NCBI GenBank assembly: GCA_963978545.1
Contig: OZ021722.1
Span: 744,001-808,000, forward strand
Reading direction: 5' to 3'
DNA length: 64,000 bases
From: Linyphia triangularis
Taxonomy: Eukaryota; Arthropoda; Arachnida; Araneae; Linyphiidae
Shown here: positions 23,601 to 38,600 of the stretch, in pieces
How positions within the stretch are numbered: the first letter of the stretch is position 1
Layout of the letters: every line of letters starts with the position of its first letter
The notes under the pieces: model-generated
Told to the model about the DNA's origin: nothing
Seen by the model: only the letters and a program-made list of their open reading frames with translations
Databases searched by the model: none
Program-made: the position numbers and the translations under genes

Positions 23601-26600
23601 GGAACATGTTATTCCCTGCCACTCATGTGCCTAACTTTTATATTTAATCCAGATTATTTATTTAATGCTAATAATTATATCTAGTAGTGTCTTTTTCACT
23701 TGGTAAATGTTGGATGTCGTTTTATAATATTTGTATCATATACAACATGCTATGAGTGAAGCCTAACCACGTTTTGTCTCAGATTTATACCTGGAATAAA
23801 ATTTTTATTGATTGGTAAATCTGTAATATAAAAAAATTTGATCAAATCTAGAATAAGAATCTGCTTTGATTTCTCAAAGGTGTCATCTGTAGTTATTATC
23901 GCCTTTTCTGAGACTTCTGTTGATGTGATGGACACAATTGCGATTTCCGAAAGTCAACTTTTTTTTGTATGGGAAGTGTGTTGTTTTGAAATTCGTATTT
24001 CCCTTATCTTAACAGCGTTCCTACAGTCATTAAAAATGCTTAATATTTTTTAACTTGTTTTCCAGGCCTTAAAAGTACTTGAAAATGCTTAGAGTTCCTT
24101 AATTTTAGCTGATGTTGTAACCCTAACTGCAATATTTTACAAAATTGAACCCTGATTTGCTTATCCTTGCGAGACTGCCACTTACAAGCGCCACATCAGA
24201 ATTTTCTGGAATATTTGTATATGAATGTGTTGACTTGTACGTTGTTTGATTCTTATTTTCTGATATGTGGAGGGGAATTTGAATGGAGTTTTAGTTACAC
24301 ACTGTACTCTGCGATGCAAACATGTGAAAGCAGTGTTTATGTTTTGCCAGCTAAAAGAGTTTGCAACCTGCAAGTGTGTTTTTTTTTTAGCAGAAGCAAT
24401 TTATGAATTCTGTGCATGGAAAGTCCCCATTTAATGTGTTATGGTTAATGCACAGTGCACATGAGAAATGGATTGCAACATCTTCAGTCTGTTCATAAGG
24501 CAAATTCTTTATGAAAGATTTTGATATTAGTTAGCATGTTGGGCGTAGCAATTGTAAAGTCTCACGTCGCAGACCCAATGCCTGCAAACGAATTTTTAAA
24601 GGTCCTTAAAAAATATTATTTATGTATGTAAAAGTCCTTGAGAAGTCGTTGGTTTTCATTCTGGGATTTCAGTGGGAACACTGTATTAATGTTTTTTTTT
24701 TTCAGGCCCTGTCCCATGTCCCTCCTCTCCGCGACTTCTTCCTCCGCGAGGAGTCGTACTCTGGCCTCCCTCGCCCCCCCGGGGACCCCTCCTTCACCCT
24801 CGTCCAGAGATTTGGGGAGATGCTGAGGAAGCTGTGGAATCCACGCAACTTCAAGGCACACGTCTCCCCGCACGAGATGCTGCAGGCGGTTGTGCTCTGC
24901 TCCAGGAAGAGATTCCAGATCACACAGCAGGGTAGGGAGGATTCCTTTTTTTGAAAAGTACCAGGCCTTAAAATTCCTAAAATATTTGTTTTGCTTTAAA
25001 ATTCCTAAAATTATACTTACATCTTTTGCTTATCCTTAAAAATTATTTTAAACACATCGAAAATTCCCTATTTTTCTCCAAAACTCGCTAAAAAACACTA
25101 AATTCCAGAAGAAAAAATATTTTCTGAAATTTGAATTATTAAATTTTAATTGACAAACTAAGTTTATGTTTTACTTAAAAGATTGGTGCTATATATTTTT
25201 TAAATTTTGATGTTTTTACCTTTCTTGTTACAAGCTTTGGAAAGAATGTTTGTGTTAGGAGCTTAACAGCTTTTAAAGAAATATCCCTAAATTTTTTGAA
25301 ATTATCCCTACAACTTTTAGAATTATCTCTAAAATTTTGGGAATTATCCCTAAAATTCCTACCTAATTTTTTTTAGAAAACTCACTGCTCCTTCTGAAGT
25401 TCTGGGTCTTTGAAAAAGGTAATTGAAATGACATAACTGCAAAATATTGAGGGACACAAAAAATATAAAGCTATTTTATACCAACTGCTTTTTACCCTTC
25501 AGTTTTATTCTTTTAAGTTGATGATTAACTTTGAGATAATCAAATTGGTGATTTTGGAAACTTTGAGTTAAAATATTTTTGCTTAAGAGCTATACCTCAC
25601 ATTCCTTTATTAAGAAAGTTCTCAAGGGGAGGCAAGAGTCCTAAACAACCAAATTATCATTCAACTTAAAAAGTGTCCTAAATTATTTAAAATGCAATAT
25701 TTTTTGACGTAGTCAATAATAACGTACTTGTTATGAATATTACACTTACAATTTTTATTTTATATGTACTTTATGTAATAAGCCTATATTTGAGACTTTG
25801 AATTTTAAAATTACTATACGGCAACTTTTGGTTACATACACTTTTCTCAAATTCTATTGAATATTTTAATCTAAATTTTTCCATGATAATGAAAATGCTT
25901 AAGATCTATCTTGTGAGGCTAAAATATTTTTTATATTAGGAAAAATAAATATTTTACGTGATAATTTATGTTTTGAAAAATTACAATTTTCATATATGCA
26001 AAATATATTATTCTTTTAAATATAGTTTTAAAGATATATTAAGTAAATAAAAACGTTAACTTTTTGAAATAGATAGTTTATTTGAATTTGGTAAAAAAAA
26101 ATTATGTAAGTTTATTGTATATTTATTCTGAAAAGGTGTACCTAACCAAAGGATGCCATATAATAAGTTTTAAATTTCGAGTCCAAACATAAGCTTATTA
26201 CATAAAACATGAATAAAATAAAATTATCAAAGTAATAATGATAACAAATATGTTATGATTGACTATGTCAAAAAATAAATTAAAAATATTGCCTTTTAAA
26301 TAATTTATAGCACTTTGAAATTGATTGAAAATACGACTGATTTGGTTGTCTTGCTAGGACTCTCGTCTTCACTTAAGCATTTTGTTGCAAAAGCACCCAC
26401 ATCCCCTCCTGCATACACTTTACCATTGAGGCCCATTTTCATTTGGATAAATTGTTGAATATGGGATATACAAAACCATTTCACTCTGCAAAACTGACTG
26501 TTTGGTCTGCAGAGGGTTTTTCACAATGAACTCATTCATCTATATTCAGGTTTCACAACTCATTTTAACGTTGTTACGGATTTTTAAACCGGTGTATTTA

Positions 26601-29600
26601 AAATTTCATACCTGACTATCCAACTTGTCTTCTTTCATTTCAAAGGAGTTCTCTCTGAAAGAAACTGTCTCCTATCATTTGCCTTGGCCCTAAAATTCCT
26701 TACATTTTTTATTCCTCTTTAAAATTCCTAAAATTGTATTTGCATTTTTCAATAATTCCTAAAAAAGAAAAAGAAAAAAACTCGATATTTCTCCAATTTT
26801 CCTCCAAAATCCGCGAAAAAACCCTGATAATCTTTAAGAGCTGAAAATCTTTTCTAAGATTTTTATTTTAATTATTTGATTTTTTTGAAAATTGGCAGTT
26901 TTTTGCCAGTATTGAAACATGCTTTGAAAAGAATGTATCAACTTTAAAAGAAATATCCCTAAATACTTTTTAAATGTCCTTAAATTTTTCTTAATTAACT
27001 CTAAAAATTTAAGGAATTATCCCTAAAACGTTACTGAAATTTAAAAAAATTATTCCCAAAATTTCTACCTAATTTTTTTTGAGAAAATTCACTGCATCCC
27101 CTGTTGTATGAAAAAAATTCCCATCTTGTCTCTTCCACTCTGAATGACTTGTTGCAGGTGACCCGATTGCATTCCTGTCGTGGTTCCTGAACAGCCTCCA
27201 CTCTGCCCTCAACGGGACGAAGAAGAGAAACAGCTCCGTAGTCTATTCCACATTCCAGGGCTCCTTACGCATCTACACGAGGACACTCCTGCCCATAGAC
27301 GCAGTAAGCACAAGAGAGATTTATTATTTAAAAAAAAATACTTAATATTAATTCAGGTTTGTTTGTGTGTGTGGCTGACGGACAAATCTGTTTAAGCCTA
27401 ATTAACCCACTTGCCGTTATCTGATGGAGTTGAAACTTGGCATGTAGATTTGATGTCGATGACCATGCATTCTATCAAGTTTTGGGGGCTATCACTGTCA
27501 CTAAAGGATCAATTTTACTCACTCTTCTATAATCGTTTTTCATTTAACTGATCATTGGTGAAACACTTTCCTGTTGCCAAAATTATTTTAATCTTTAGAA
27601 ATGATTAACGATATTTGGGCATGAATACATAAATTCATTATGGAGTGAAGTCCAACCAATTTAAGGTTCTGTTGCGTAGTAACACTGCAAGTGGAAGAAT
27701 TTTAACCGATAATTTTTAAACTATTTTCTGTTGCCAAAATTGTGTTAGTCGGAATAAACAAAAGATATCTGGACATGAATTTACATTAATTTTTTATGGA
27801 TAAATTTTAAAATGTAGTTTATCTCGTGCTTTTAGATAGAGATGTTTTTAATATTTAAAATTGGATGCTAACACCAAGCACACACTGACAACAGAATCGA
27901 TGCAATGTTAATCAATATAAAAATTGGCAATGCATATAAGTATTTTTATTAAAAACTTCTTTTTCTTACGGGTTTATATTTAAAGATTCTTTATCTGGAT
28001 TTTGTTTCTTTGTGTGTGTGTTTGTTTGCAAATCCGAGGAGGACTATTGTACTCACTTGCCGTCATCCAATCAAGCTGAAACTCTGCAGATAGACTCTTT
28101 GTCTGTGACAATGCATTCTTATGACTTTTGCTGGCAAAAGAGTTAGTCCCTGGTGAGGAATCGATGTTTTTCTTCCCAGTGATCAAACGCTATGAAAACT
28201 AACTATGCTGGAAATTGCTTAAATAAATTACAATGAATATAAAAGATTTTTTTAATAAAAAAAATTTATTTCAATGATTATATTTTTTTTATAATTTCCC
28301 TGCTGAATCTGTGATATTTCTAGAATTGGGGATTTACCTGATATTTTGTTGGACACTTGCTTGATATTCCAGTTTATACTAACAGGCTAAGAGACTGCCT
28401 GGAACATCATTTTGGTAGTTATATTACTTGTTTAGGAATATCCCATTCTGCCAGAAAAATTTTGGACTTGTTTGAAAACAAATCCTAATGAGTTAAATTT
28501 CAAACCATTAACCAAACCTTTCAGGACAAGTCTGTCAAATATTGAGCTCTTCTTTTAACCAATGCCCTTTACTTTTCAGTGAGAAATAATGTGCGATTTT
28601 TTACTCGCAAATTAAAATCTTTCAAATTACTGCCAAGGCAGAGTGGCCACAGAACCTTGAAATCAGGAAAATATCAGAGAGCTTTTAGATTCTGGAAAAA
28701 AATAGTGAAATGTCAGGGAAGTTTTTAAATTTCATAAAAATCAGGGAAATTTTCTATTGTTTTGAAGGTACGTTTCCCCGCTTTTCTGTATTTTGTTGTG
28801 ATTTACTTGAAGAATTCTGGCGGTAAATAGAAGTATAATGTTACTGAATAGTTTAAACTTGTCATTATCGCCAAAACTGTTAAAAAATATTGACTTGTTA
28901 TCTCAAGCATACATTTTCTGTTTGAACTGGGTATCTACACATCAGAAAAAGTTAGGGAAATTAAAAAAAAAAAAAAAAGTCATAAAATCAGGAAATTTTT
29001 TAGAAATCCATCATGGAACTTTTTTTCCTGAATTTTGTGTCCACCCTGTCAAATTTATCATGTATGAGTTTCTCATTCATTAAATTAATTGAAAAGTCTG
29101 TTTATTATTTTGCATGTGTAAAAAAATATTTGGCCAACCATTTGTAAGCTGCAAATAAATTTGATAGTATTCTTATTTTAAACACTTGAGACTAAATTTA
29201 TGTTGATTTAATCTAAAGGATATTCTTAAACTATATTTCTTTTTGTTCTATAAAGGTTTCTGAATGGTCTATTAATTTTTTTAACTTTCTCTGAGACTAT
29301 TAGTATAAAAAGGTTATCTTGATTAAAAGGTTATCCAGAAACAAAAAAATATTTGGCATATCTTTGAAAATAAGAATTCAAAGACTTAATTTCTAAAGTT
29401 TTAAAAGAATAACAAATGTTTCAAATGTAGGCAAGAAATCAATTACTACTTGAAATGGACTAATCCACTGTTTTATTTATAATATTCACCTCACTGTAGT
29501 TTTTCTTTTAATTTGTTTTAAATAATTAGCTTTTTACTAAATAATGCTATTTCTTTATCTGTAATGTTTTAACCTTTTCTTCCAGTAGCTGAAAATCTTA

Positions 29601-32600
29601 AGAGGAAATCCAAGTAAGGATCATTTCTAATATTCGCTTTGTTATAATCTTCTAGCTCACTTCATTTAGAAACTACTTTGTACAAAACCTTGACTTTTAT
29701 TTGATACGAAAAGGATCACTTTATGAAATGACATCAATTATTTTCATTTAATGCGTATCTACTATAAATGAAAATTAAAAAAAAGAAGAAAAAAAATGAA
29801 GCTAAAGGCCAGTACAGGTGGCGCCACTGTATAGGCATTGACATAAGGATTTCAACTATGAACTAAAATACATTAAATGTTATTTTCTAGTTTTTAATTT
29901 GTCTTTTCACAAAGTGATAATTTTCATACCAAATTCTAAGGTTTTACACTAAGTAGTTTCCATGTATGAAGTGGGCTAGAAGGTAGCGAGTATAAGAAAT
30001 GATCCTTTCTAGGACTTCCTCTTAAGAGTAATTTTAAGTTGTTTTCCCTTTGAATGAGATTTCAGTGTGTTGAATTTGTTTTCTCTTTCAGACTGAGGAG
30101 GAAAAACAACAGCTCATGTTGGAGGAGGATTACCAAGGTAAGACTTGCTAAAATACGTCATTTTAGTCCACATTCTGGTTATACTGCAACAAATACTCTT
30201 TCTTTTTACACATTAAAGACAACTTGGAAAAAGTCTTTGTTTTTAACTTTTACTTTGTTTATTTAGATCATTTAAAGCCCAGAAGCAGTAATATAATGTT
30301 CTGCAACGGGACTTTTGACAGTTGCAAATGTTCTGCAGACATTTTTTCAAAATTTCCAGTATGATATAAAAGAAAAAACCCATAAAATTAAAACTACACA
30401 TTTATAACAAAATGATATTGACGAAAAAAACTATTTTTCCAAGGCATACATTGAAAATTTGTAACTTTATCAATCACTTTGGAAGTTAAATATTTAGACA
30501 TTGATACAGAACCGCTACGTATAAAATGTTTGTGGTAAGTTGGTCCATGCAAAGAAATAAGGGCTGCTTTAAGATATTTTCTTAAAGATTTGTGTCCAGG
30601 TCCCCTCTCGCGGGCATTTGCTCCAAACTTAAAATTGTTCTGCAAGGACTCTAGATTGTTCTGCGACGTACGTCGCAGTTTTAGGCCCTTTCTGCTTTCT
30701 GGATTTAAAGTATATTTTGAATTTCTAAGATTTTTTGGAAAATTATTTTATGATTTTTAAAAACACTAAGTGGAACCACAACTGCAATTTATTAGCAAAG
30801 AAAAAAACTAAAATGCTGATTGGCAAATTTCCTTACCAATCGTTGTTAATGGGTTAATCGTCTTTGCCAACAAAGCTAAAAAAAATTCAACAAATAATGA
30901 AATTTAGTTCAAACCTATAATCAGTTAAACTTTTTGAGTTTTATGGTTATGTGTTAACAAATGTTTCAGGGTTCGTACGCCTCAGGGAGAACTTAGGGAA
31001 AATAAATCAGCCTTTAAATCTCAAGGAATTCTCGGTGGAAAAAGACCCCCCCCCCCCCTAATACCTTGAAAAAGTTGTTACTCTGAAAAAAAATCCTACT
31101 TTTCTGTGCTATTTGTTTAACCCTAACTCGAGGAATTGAAGTTACAGTATTATTCCATAACATAGAAAGTTATTCTTCAAGAAATTTTTTTTTCAAGTTA
31201 TCGGAAGAATTTGTGTAATTAAGGTTTGACTATATTTGTGTGGCTAAAAATAATTAACTCCACAACGGAAAACACGACTCTGGAAAATTTGTGTAGATTT
31301 TTTTCTAAAAATGAGTATGAACTCTGTTATTGTTTTGAGTAAATAGGGACTTGCCAAAAATCCCCCTCAGAAAAAGTTTCTGGATGTACCATTGTTTTGT
31401 TCCTACATTAGTACACAAATATATTTTTATTTTTCTATATTTGTAGTTTAAAATTATGCTGCTTATATTTTTCTCATTTTTTACATTTTAACTGTTTTCA
31501 ATTGATTGTTGACAATTTGATTGTTATCAATTGACAATTGATTTGACTGTTTTGAATTCTGGCCAATATGTTGCCTGCATGTAAAATTTATACAGATGGA
31601 AAGCGCATTCTATTTTAAGATTCAACAAATTATTTCTGGAATGATCATTGGACTGTTCTTCTATACCAAATTCACATATTGCATTTTTACAATACGTGTT
31701 GAAATATAGATACACCAAAACTTCAGAAGTTTTTTTTCTGCTTAAAAGTATTGCACAAGACTTTATTGTTGATTGAAAACTTTCAATTTATTATGTGATG
31801 TATCAGTGTTGTTATTATACTTAGCAACATTAGGTAAAATTTAGTAATTACATTTCATTGAGAGAAATATTGATTTCTAAGTAAGTTCCATTGTCATTCA
31901 CTTGTAGTATCCATGCTTCTGGAATATGGAAAACTTCAAATTATTAAGTTAAATAAAAATGACTGAAAATTGGAAAAATTTGATTTTTTTTTTAATAATA
32001 TTCTTTTAGATTATGGAAGCATCTTTTGTTTTATCCACTTAAAATGAGTTGATGAATTTGAATAGGGTTTTAAACTTTGACAACATTTGTTGACTAAATT
32101 ACATATATAGTAATAGACCCTTTATCCGATAAATTGAAATCTGGAAAGACCCAAAAATCGGCAGGTTTACAGATTTTTTTTTCGGAATTCATTGTCTTAA
32201 GTGAGCGATTGCATCACTTTGAGACATCACATAGCTGTTCCATATGGAAGTCGCTCTACAGAAAAAAACCAGGGCATGCCTACCAACAAAGCAAATGAGA
32301 AGAGGTGAAACTGATTGAGCAAAAAGCTAACTTGTAAAGCATGGGTGTCAATGGGCATCTGCGACTGAGTTGCAATTAATGCAAAAATAATCAAGTTTCT
32401 ATCGTCTAAATAATAAAACAGACCAACTAATCACATTTTGAAATAGATAGTGGATTAGTTAACATTGTAGTTTTTATTTATTAACGACTTAACGATCAAA
32501 TTTCGAGGGAAATTGTTGCGAAACTAATTGTTTTTGGGGCAGATTTTGGTTGGCATCCCTCCATAAACTGGTTTTGTGATGTCAAAGGTCCTTCTGTATC

Positions 32601-35600
32601 CTCCATTGACAATTCTTCTGAGGGTAACTGATTAATCCGAAGGAATCTATCGAGTATGAGAATTGTATAAATGTTAACGGAGGAGTTTTTACACAGCATG
32701 AAGCAAAAGCCTTTTTTTTTCAAACATGACATTATGTTATTTCATAAAATTCAAGAGATTCTTCTACAAGAAAAACCAAAACATTTAACACCTGCATCGT
32801 TATTAGCGCTTTATTTTTAACAGACCCGAAAACTGGGTTGACCCTTAGCTTAGCAGATAAAGGGTCCTTTACTGTATCTTTAAATATACATTCAAACTTT
32901 CTGCCAATCGCAAACGTTTTGCCTGTTTGTTTTCTTATGTTAGGCATTCATTGTGAATAGCAATGCAACTTCTCTATGTGTAAAGAACTGAAGTGAACCA
33001 CCTGTTTGTTTCGAGTGGGAATTTAATAAAATGCGTGTTTTGAAAGTTGGCCCAGTAAAAACAGAAATGAGGCAAATCCAAAAATCGTAGTAACACTAAA
33101 AATATATACTTTATGGATAATTTCTCTTTTGGGGTTGAGTTTTGTAATGCAGGTTTGCATTCACTCTAATATTCCACATATTACTAAAATTTTTGTTTCT
33201 CTCTAAAATTGTGATTAAATTTTTTGATAATTCCTAAAAAAAAATAAAACCCAGAAAATCCCTTGATTTTCCTCCAAAACCCAATACCCCCCTCCCCCAT
33301 AATTCCCCAGATGAGAAGAGTGGATTTCATCAAATTTGCATTTTTGCAGAGTTCATCCTAGAAATGAAAAAGGGCAGGGTGCTATTTTCCAAAAAAAGGG
33401 CACTTCCTGTTTACGAGGGCACTTTTATGGCAAATTGCAGAAATACGCGTTTTCTGCCACAATTTTAATATTGTTATACTTTTCTACCACGATAAATAAT
33501 TTTCAATATTTTGAAGAAAAAAAATTATAATGCAAAAATCCATGAATCAAAAACTCGCTCAGAAACTTAAAGATATCAAAATACGGATAAAATGCTTCAG
33601 TCCTAATTCTGCTGGAATGAGACTGAGAAAATTATTAAAATTAAAGTGCAATATACACAGTAAAATTTTCATCAAATAGTAATTTTTATAAAATTATCAA
33701 TTTATAATACAGTAAAATTAAGGTACTAATGTTTTAGTATAATGGATATGTGTTAAGATAAGAACTTTTCACTCTTTCAAAATTTTCTAAAGTCTGAATG
33801 AATCAACCTTAAACTTCATCTCTTTGTTTTGCTATTGTCAGATAGAGAATAGAGTTTCTCCAAATTTAACATATTCATTGTGGGATATCACAAGGAGTAT
33901 TCCGACTAAAGAACTTGGACTATGTCCTGAAATTTTTGCATTTTTTTATTTTCAAAATTGGATCAAATTTAGCGTCAAAACGGCGATTTTTTTGCCTTGC
34001 ATGCCGCTATTATGTAAGCTATAATAGAAGTTTTATTTTTTTAAAAATCGGAAATAATCTGGGATTCTGGTTGCATTCCTGTTATGTTTAATTTAAATAT
34101 GAAACGGATGTTTAGAAATTAATTGGTGACAGGCAAATTACCAAAAACACCCCCTAAATTTAACAGGAGGACATCGCGATTACACTTGACCAAACGGAAA
34201 TATTCTTTTTAATTCTTAGTGTATACATTTGATAGTTATAAACCTTTAACTAAGTTATTCAAGCCTTTCAAATTCCTTTCTTCACTATTTTGAAGGAGGC
34301 ATGGTAAAAATCCAGCGAAATACACTTAATCAAAACACGTACGAAATGGCCATCGGAGTTTACTAATGTGCACTTGGGAAATTGTAAGACGGCGCCCTAC
34401 AATCCACCTACTAATGAAGCACGTTATATAGACATCTACTCAATGGTTTCAGTCCCTGATATATACGTTGCGGGTTTGAACATGAATGCGCATGCGCGAC
34501 AGCCGATTTCAGTAGGGGTGATCCACATATTGCGTACTGTCGGGAGGGAAAAAACGAAAAAAATTCGAATTCTTTCAGGAGGAATTTTTTTCTGAAAAAG
34601 GGCAGGAAGGGCGCTATTTTTGTAAAAAAAGGGCAAAAAGGGCGCTATTTTTATAGAAAAAGGGCAGGCAGGGCGCGCCGCCCCTCGAAAATTGCCTAGG
34701 ATGAACTCTGATGTTTGTATAAATAGTATAATTGCTAAATTTTATAGCTGTTATTTTTCTAAAAAGTTGTTTAATGTTAAAGTTTTTGAAGATGGGCAGT
34801 TTTTTGCTGGCATTGAAACAAGCTTTGGAAAGAGTATATCTTTGTTAGGAGCCTATGTCAGCTTCAAAAGAAATATTGCTAAACTTCTCCCTAAAATTCA
34901 GGGATGCAAGAGCTACTCCGATTGCGCCGAAGTGCGCCAAACTGACTACCCTGCTCCAAACTGCGCCAAAAACCTCTTTTCCGCCAAGATTGCACCGAAC
35001 TGCACCAAAAAATAATTTTTTGACTTCAAAAACTACTTGGCGAGAATTTTGGCTCGAAATTTTTCAAAATTATCATGGAACGTCGCCAATAAAGCGATAA
35101 AGAGTATTTTGCACTTCAATGGCGTTTTTCGTCTGCTAACGTGCCGGAACGGTTTCGCACTGTAAAGAAGTAGTAAATGAATCTGTGTACATCTTTTTAT
35201 TAGTTATAGATTTTAGTTATATAAAATTAATATATTTTTTTTATACTTATAGAATACATGATTATTTTTAGAATTTTTTTTTTACCGAGGCTCAGTGTTA
35301 AAAATAGAATGCCCCGAACCTTATGGTATTGAAAACTTCTAATATTTTAATTGTTGGCAAAGATGTTAATAAATGTCATGCTTTTTAATTTATTTTTTGA
35401 GTAATGCAATCAAATTAATTAATGTAAATTTAGAATGCAAACGTATTTATATACTGAACAATTACACCTTTTTTTTTTACTTTAAATTAATTTGAAATAT
35501 CAAGGTTGAAATATACAAAAATATTTGCTGCATCACTAATTTAAATGTAATAATTTACTGCTCCAAAACCACATTTTGCTGCTCCAAAATCTTATTTTTA

Positions 35601-38600
35601 CTGCTCCCACAGTACTCCAAAATCACATTTTGGTACTTACATCACTGAAAATTTTAAGAATTATCTCTATAATTTTTTAGAATTATCCCTAAAATTTTAT
35701 TAACATTTTGTTTCCTCCACTGTAGAGAAGGTGGAAGACACCCGCTTTCTGTACCTGACCCTGGATCTCCCCCCTCCCCCTCTGTTCAGAGATGAGCAGC
35801 TCATTCCCCAGATCCCCCTCTCCTCCCTCCTCTCCAAGTTCAATGGGTTCCAAGAGAGGGAGTACAGGGACTGCAAGATGAAGAGATTCCACATCACCCA
35901 GCTGCCACCCTACCTCATACTCTACATCAAGGTACTCTACTCAAAGGATCTTTATCCCCACGCTCATTAGAAGTATTTAAGGGGAGTTGGTACCCTCAAA
36001 TTTACAAATAATCAGTTTTTAGTTTATCAAAATTTAAATTTTTCTCTTTTAAAAGGGTACCTCATTTGTAATAATAGTTCAACTAGAAGTATTTTTGATA
36101 ATTTTCTGGAGACAAAATTGGTAGCTATTAGCAAAAAAGTTTTGCTATAAATAAAGTAGCTATAAATAGTTTTTCAAAAAAGTAGTTATAAATAAAGTTT
36201 TCTTTGAAACTGCACAAACTGGCTTCCTAACATTTTTACCACTTATTCCTTTTATGTATCTGTATATACTGAATTGAGATTTGTTTTTATTTTAAAAATA
36301 TTTTTTGTTTTGGCATATTTCAACTTAAAATATTTCATGAAAATTCATAAAAAAAAAAGTAAATGAATTACAATCAAAAACTAACTTCAGTAGATTAACA
36401 AGTGTCTACAAATCGACTGAAAAAAAATTAGGTTTTCTATGTCAATTACTTTATGAAAAAAGATACATGAAATATGCCTGTATATAAATGAAATATACCG
36501 GTATACAGCATACCAACTCCCCTTAAAATTTGTGAAGTTTTTTTCCAGGACTTAAGTTCTATCAGACTCTGTTAGATGAACATGCAAGAGCAGCGTTTAT
36601 ATTTTATGAGCCAAAACAGTTTGCGACTAGCGAATGCTTTTTGATTTTTTCTTAACGGAAGCATTTTACGAATACTATCCCTGGAGACTGCACATTTAAT
36701 GTGCTATGGCACTGTACATATGAAAAATAGTTTTGCAATGTCATCAAAGTCTGTTCAGTAGGTAAAAAGCAAATCGTACATGAAAGATTTTGATATTAAC
36801 GCTATGGCCCAAAGCTGTAAAGTCACGCATTAAGACATGTTTGAAAACCAATTTTAGAAGGTCTTTAAAAGATATTATTTAGGCCCTTAAAAGTCATTGA
36901 GTTCCTGATTCTGGATGTTGGAGAATTTTTTTAAATTAATATTTCTGCAAAATTCTTAAAAATTCTCAAAATTTCATAAAAGTCATTAAATTTGAAATAG
37001 ATACTTTTAAAGGTTAATTTGTCATTTCTAGAAATATTCGCCAATACTGTATAAATTCCTAAATTTCCTCCCTCTGAGAATTTATCAACTGTCTATACAT
37101 CGAGGAATTTTTCAATATTTGATTTGATGTAGCTTTTCATTATTCAGATAATTTGCTGTTTTATGAAATATTGGAAAATTATAAAATTTTTAATGGTTTC
37201 TTTCCTCTTATTTTATTTGAAAAACTCTTTTGAGTCTTGTGCAAATTCTATAAATGAAATCTACATTTCCTTAAAGAACTTCTTAAGTTCTGCAGATTAT
37301 TTATTAATCTTGCTTGTCTGCACTTTTGCTCTATATTTTATTTTCTTTAGCATATTTCAGTGTTTATAAGTACATTTTTATATGATTCTCAAGACTAAAG
37401 AGGTATGACATGATTACCTGGTGACTAAGAATTAGTTATTTTGTTTAAATTTTTACTTTATATGAATGCAATAAATCTTTACACTTTATCAAGCTCTTAT
37501 TCTTTGGGGCAAAAGTACGTCTTATTTTATTTATTGGACTATTTTCACTAGCAAAGAATTATTATTTGTATCAGGGATACAGAGGTCGCAGACGTCCTAT
37601 ATGTCCTATAAATCCTATATTTTAAAAAAAAATCGGAAAAACATCCTATATTGTCCTATATTTTTTAATTGTCCTATATATCCTATATTTCTACGTTGAT
37701 TTGACCTATATTTTCTTCGAATTCGTAATAACGGCGCCGTTTGTTGTGATTTTTTATATTTCGGATTCTTTGTCGCGATCGTTAGTAAAAGAGACATGAG
37801 CAATGTTTGCAAGCGGCTGATTCTTATTTCTTGTAACGTCACATACTGCACAACCTACAACTCAACTCAATTCAACTGGACCGCAAGATTTGTGAAGTGT
37901 AAACATGGAAACTTTTTCATAGCACGTGGGCTTGAATTTCTGATCTGTTTTCTCCCTCAATGTAGTAAGTAATAATGCAGCAAGATAGCGAAAAAGAAAG
38001 ATATCCAGAAACTAAACTCTGCCTTGGGAACAACGGATATAAAAAACTTGCAGGACTGAAAAAACGACATTTCGAATGCACAATCAGTAATTGATGTCTG
38101 GAAACAAAAGGGTTAAAGTTTACTGGTCGGTGTCGGATAGCGATATTTTCAAAAAAGTCACTAACATTGAAAATGACGTCAAAACGTTATGTTGTCTAAG
38201 TGCAGGAAAACCAAGTCAAAAGTCGCCAAGGGGGACCGTACAGTTGATCTTAACCCAAACAGGAAATAGAGATAAAAAGAAAATACTTAAAAGAAATTGG
38301 GGCAGTTCTAAGCATTTATAGATGCTGGAAGACTCAAGATTGCAAATAATGTAATTAATAAAACTTATTTATTGATGAATACTGAGGATGTGTGTGTGGA
38401 ATATTGAGGTAATAACGAATAAAGGATGACATATTCAGGATCAGGCGATTCTTTTTTTTAATGGCGTGTTTTCTAGTCTCTTAAATTCAGTATAATGAGT
38501 TTTAAAGGGAGACAGTTATTTTCTAAGTACTTAATTATAGATATTCCTCTGTTAAAAAGGATAATTTATGTTAATTGGTACTGTGTGAAAGTCCTCCTAA

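Larger units (their letters stand above)
33150..35700 (+). mobile_element. C-family element split by two nested insertions
   Basis: The host copy starts CAGGTTTGCATTCACTC, is broken at 33346, resumes at 34711 (GTTTGTATAAATAG), is broken again at 34898, resumes at 35648 (AAAATTTTAAGAATTATC), and fades before its right terminus, 26 nt from exon 10. Confidence 0.75.

Noticed and set aside
24616..24923. Overlapping open frames on both strands around exon 7
   Set aside because: Shadows of the GC-rich exon 7; only the plus frame matching USP39 is conserved.
35689..35897. Minus-strand frames over exon 10
   Set aside because: Antisense to a conserved coding exon.
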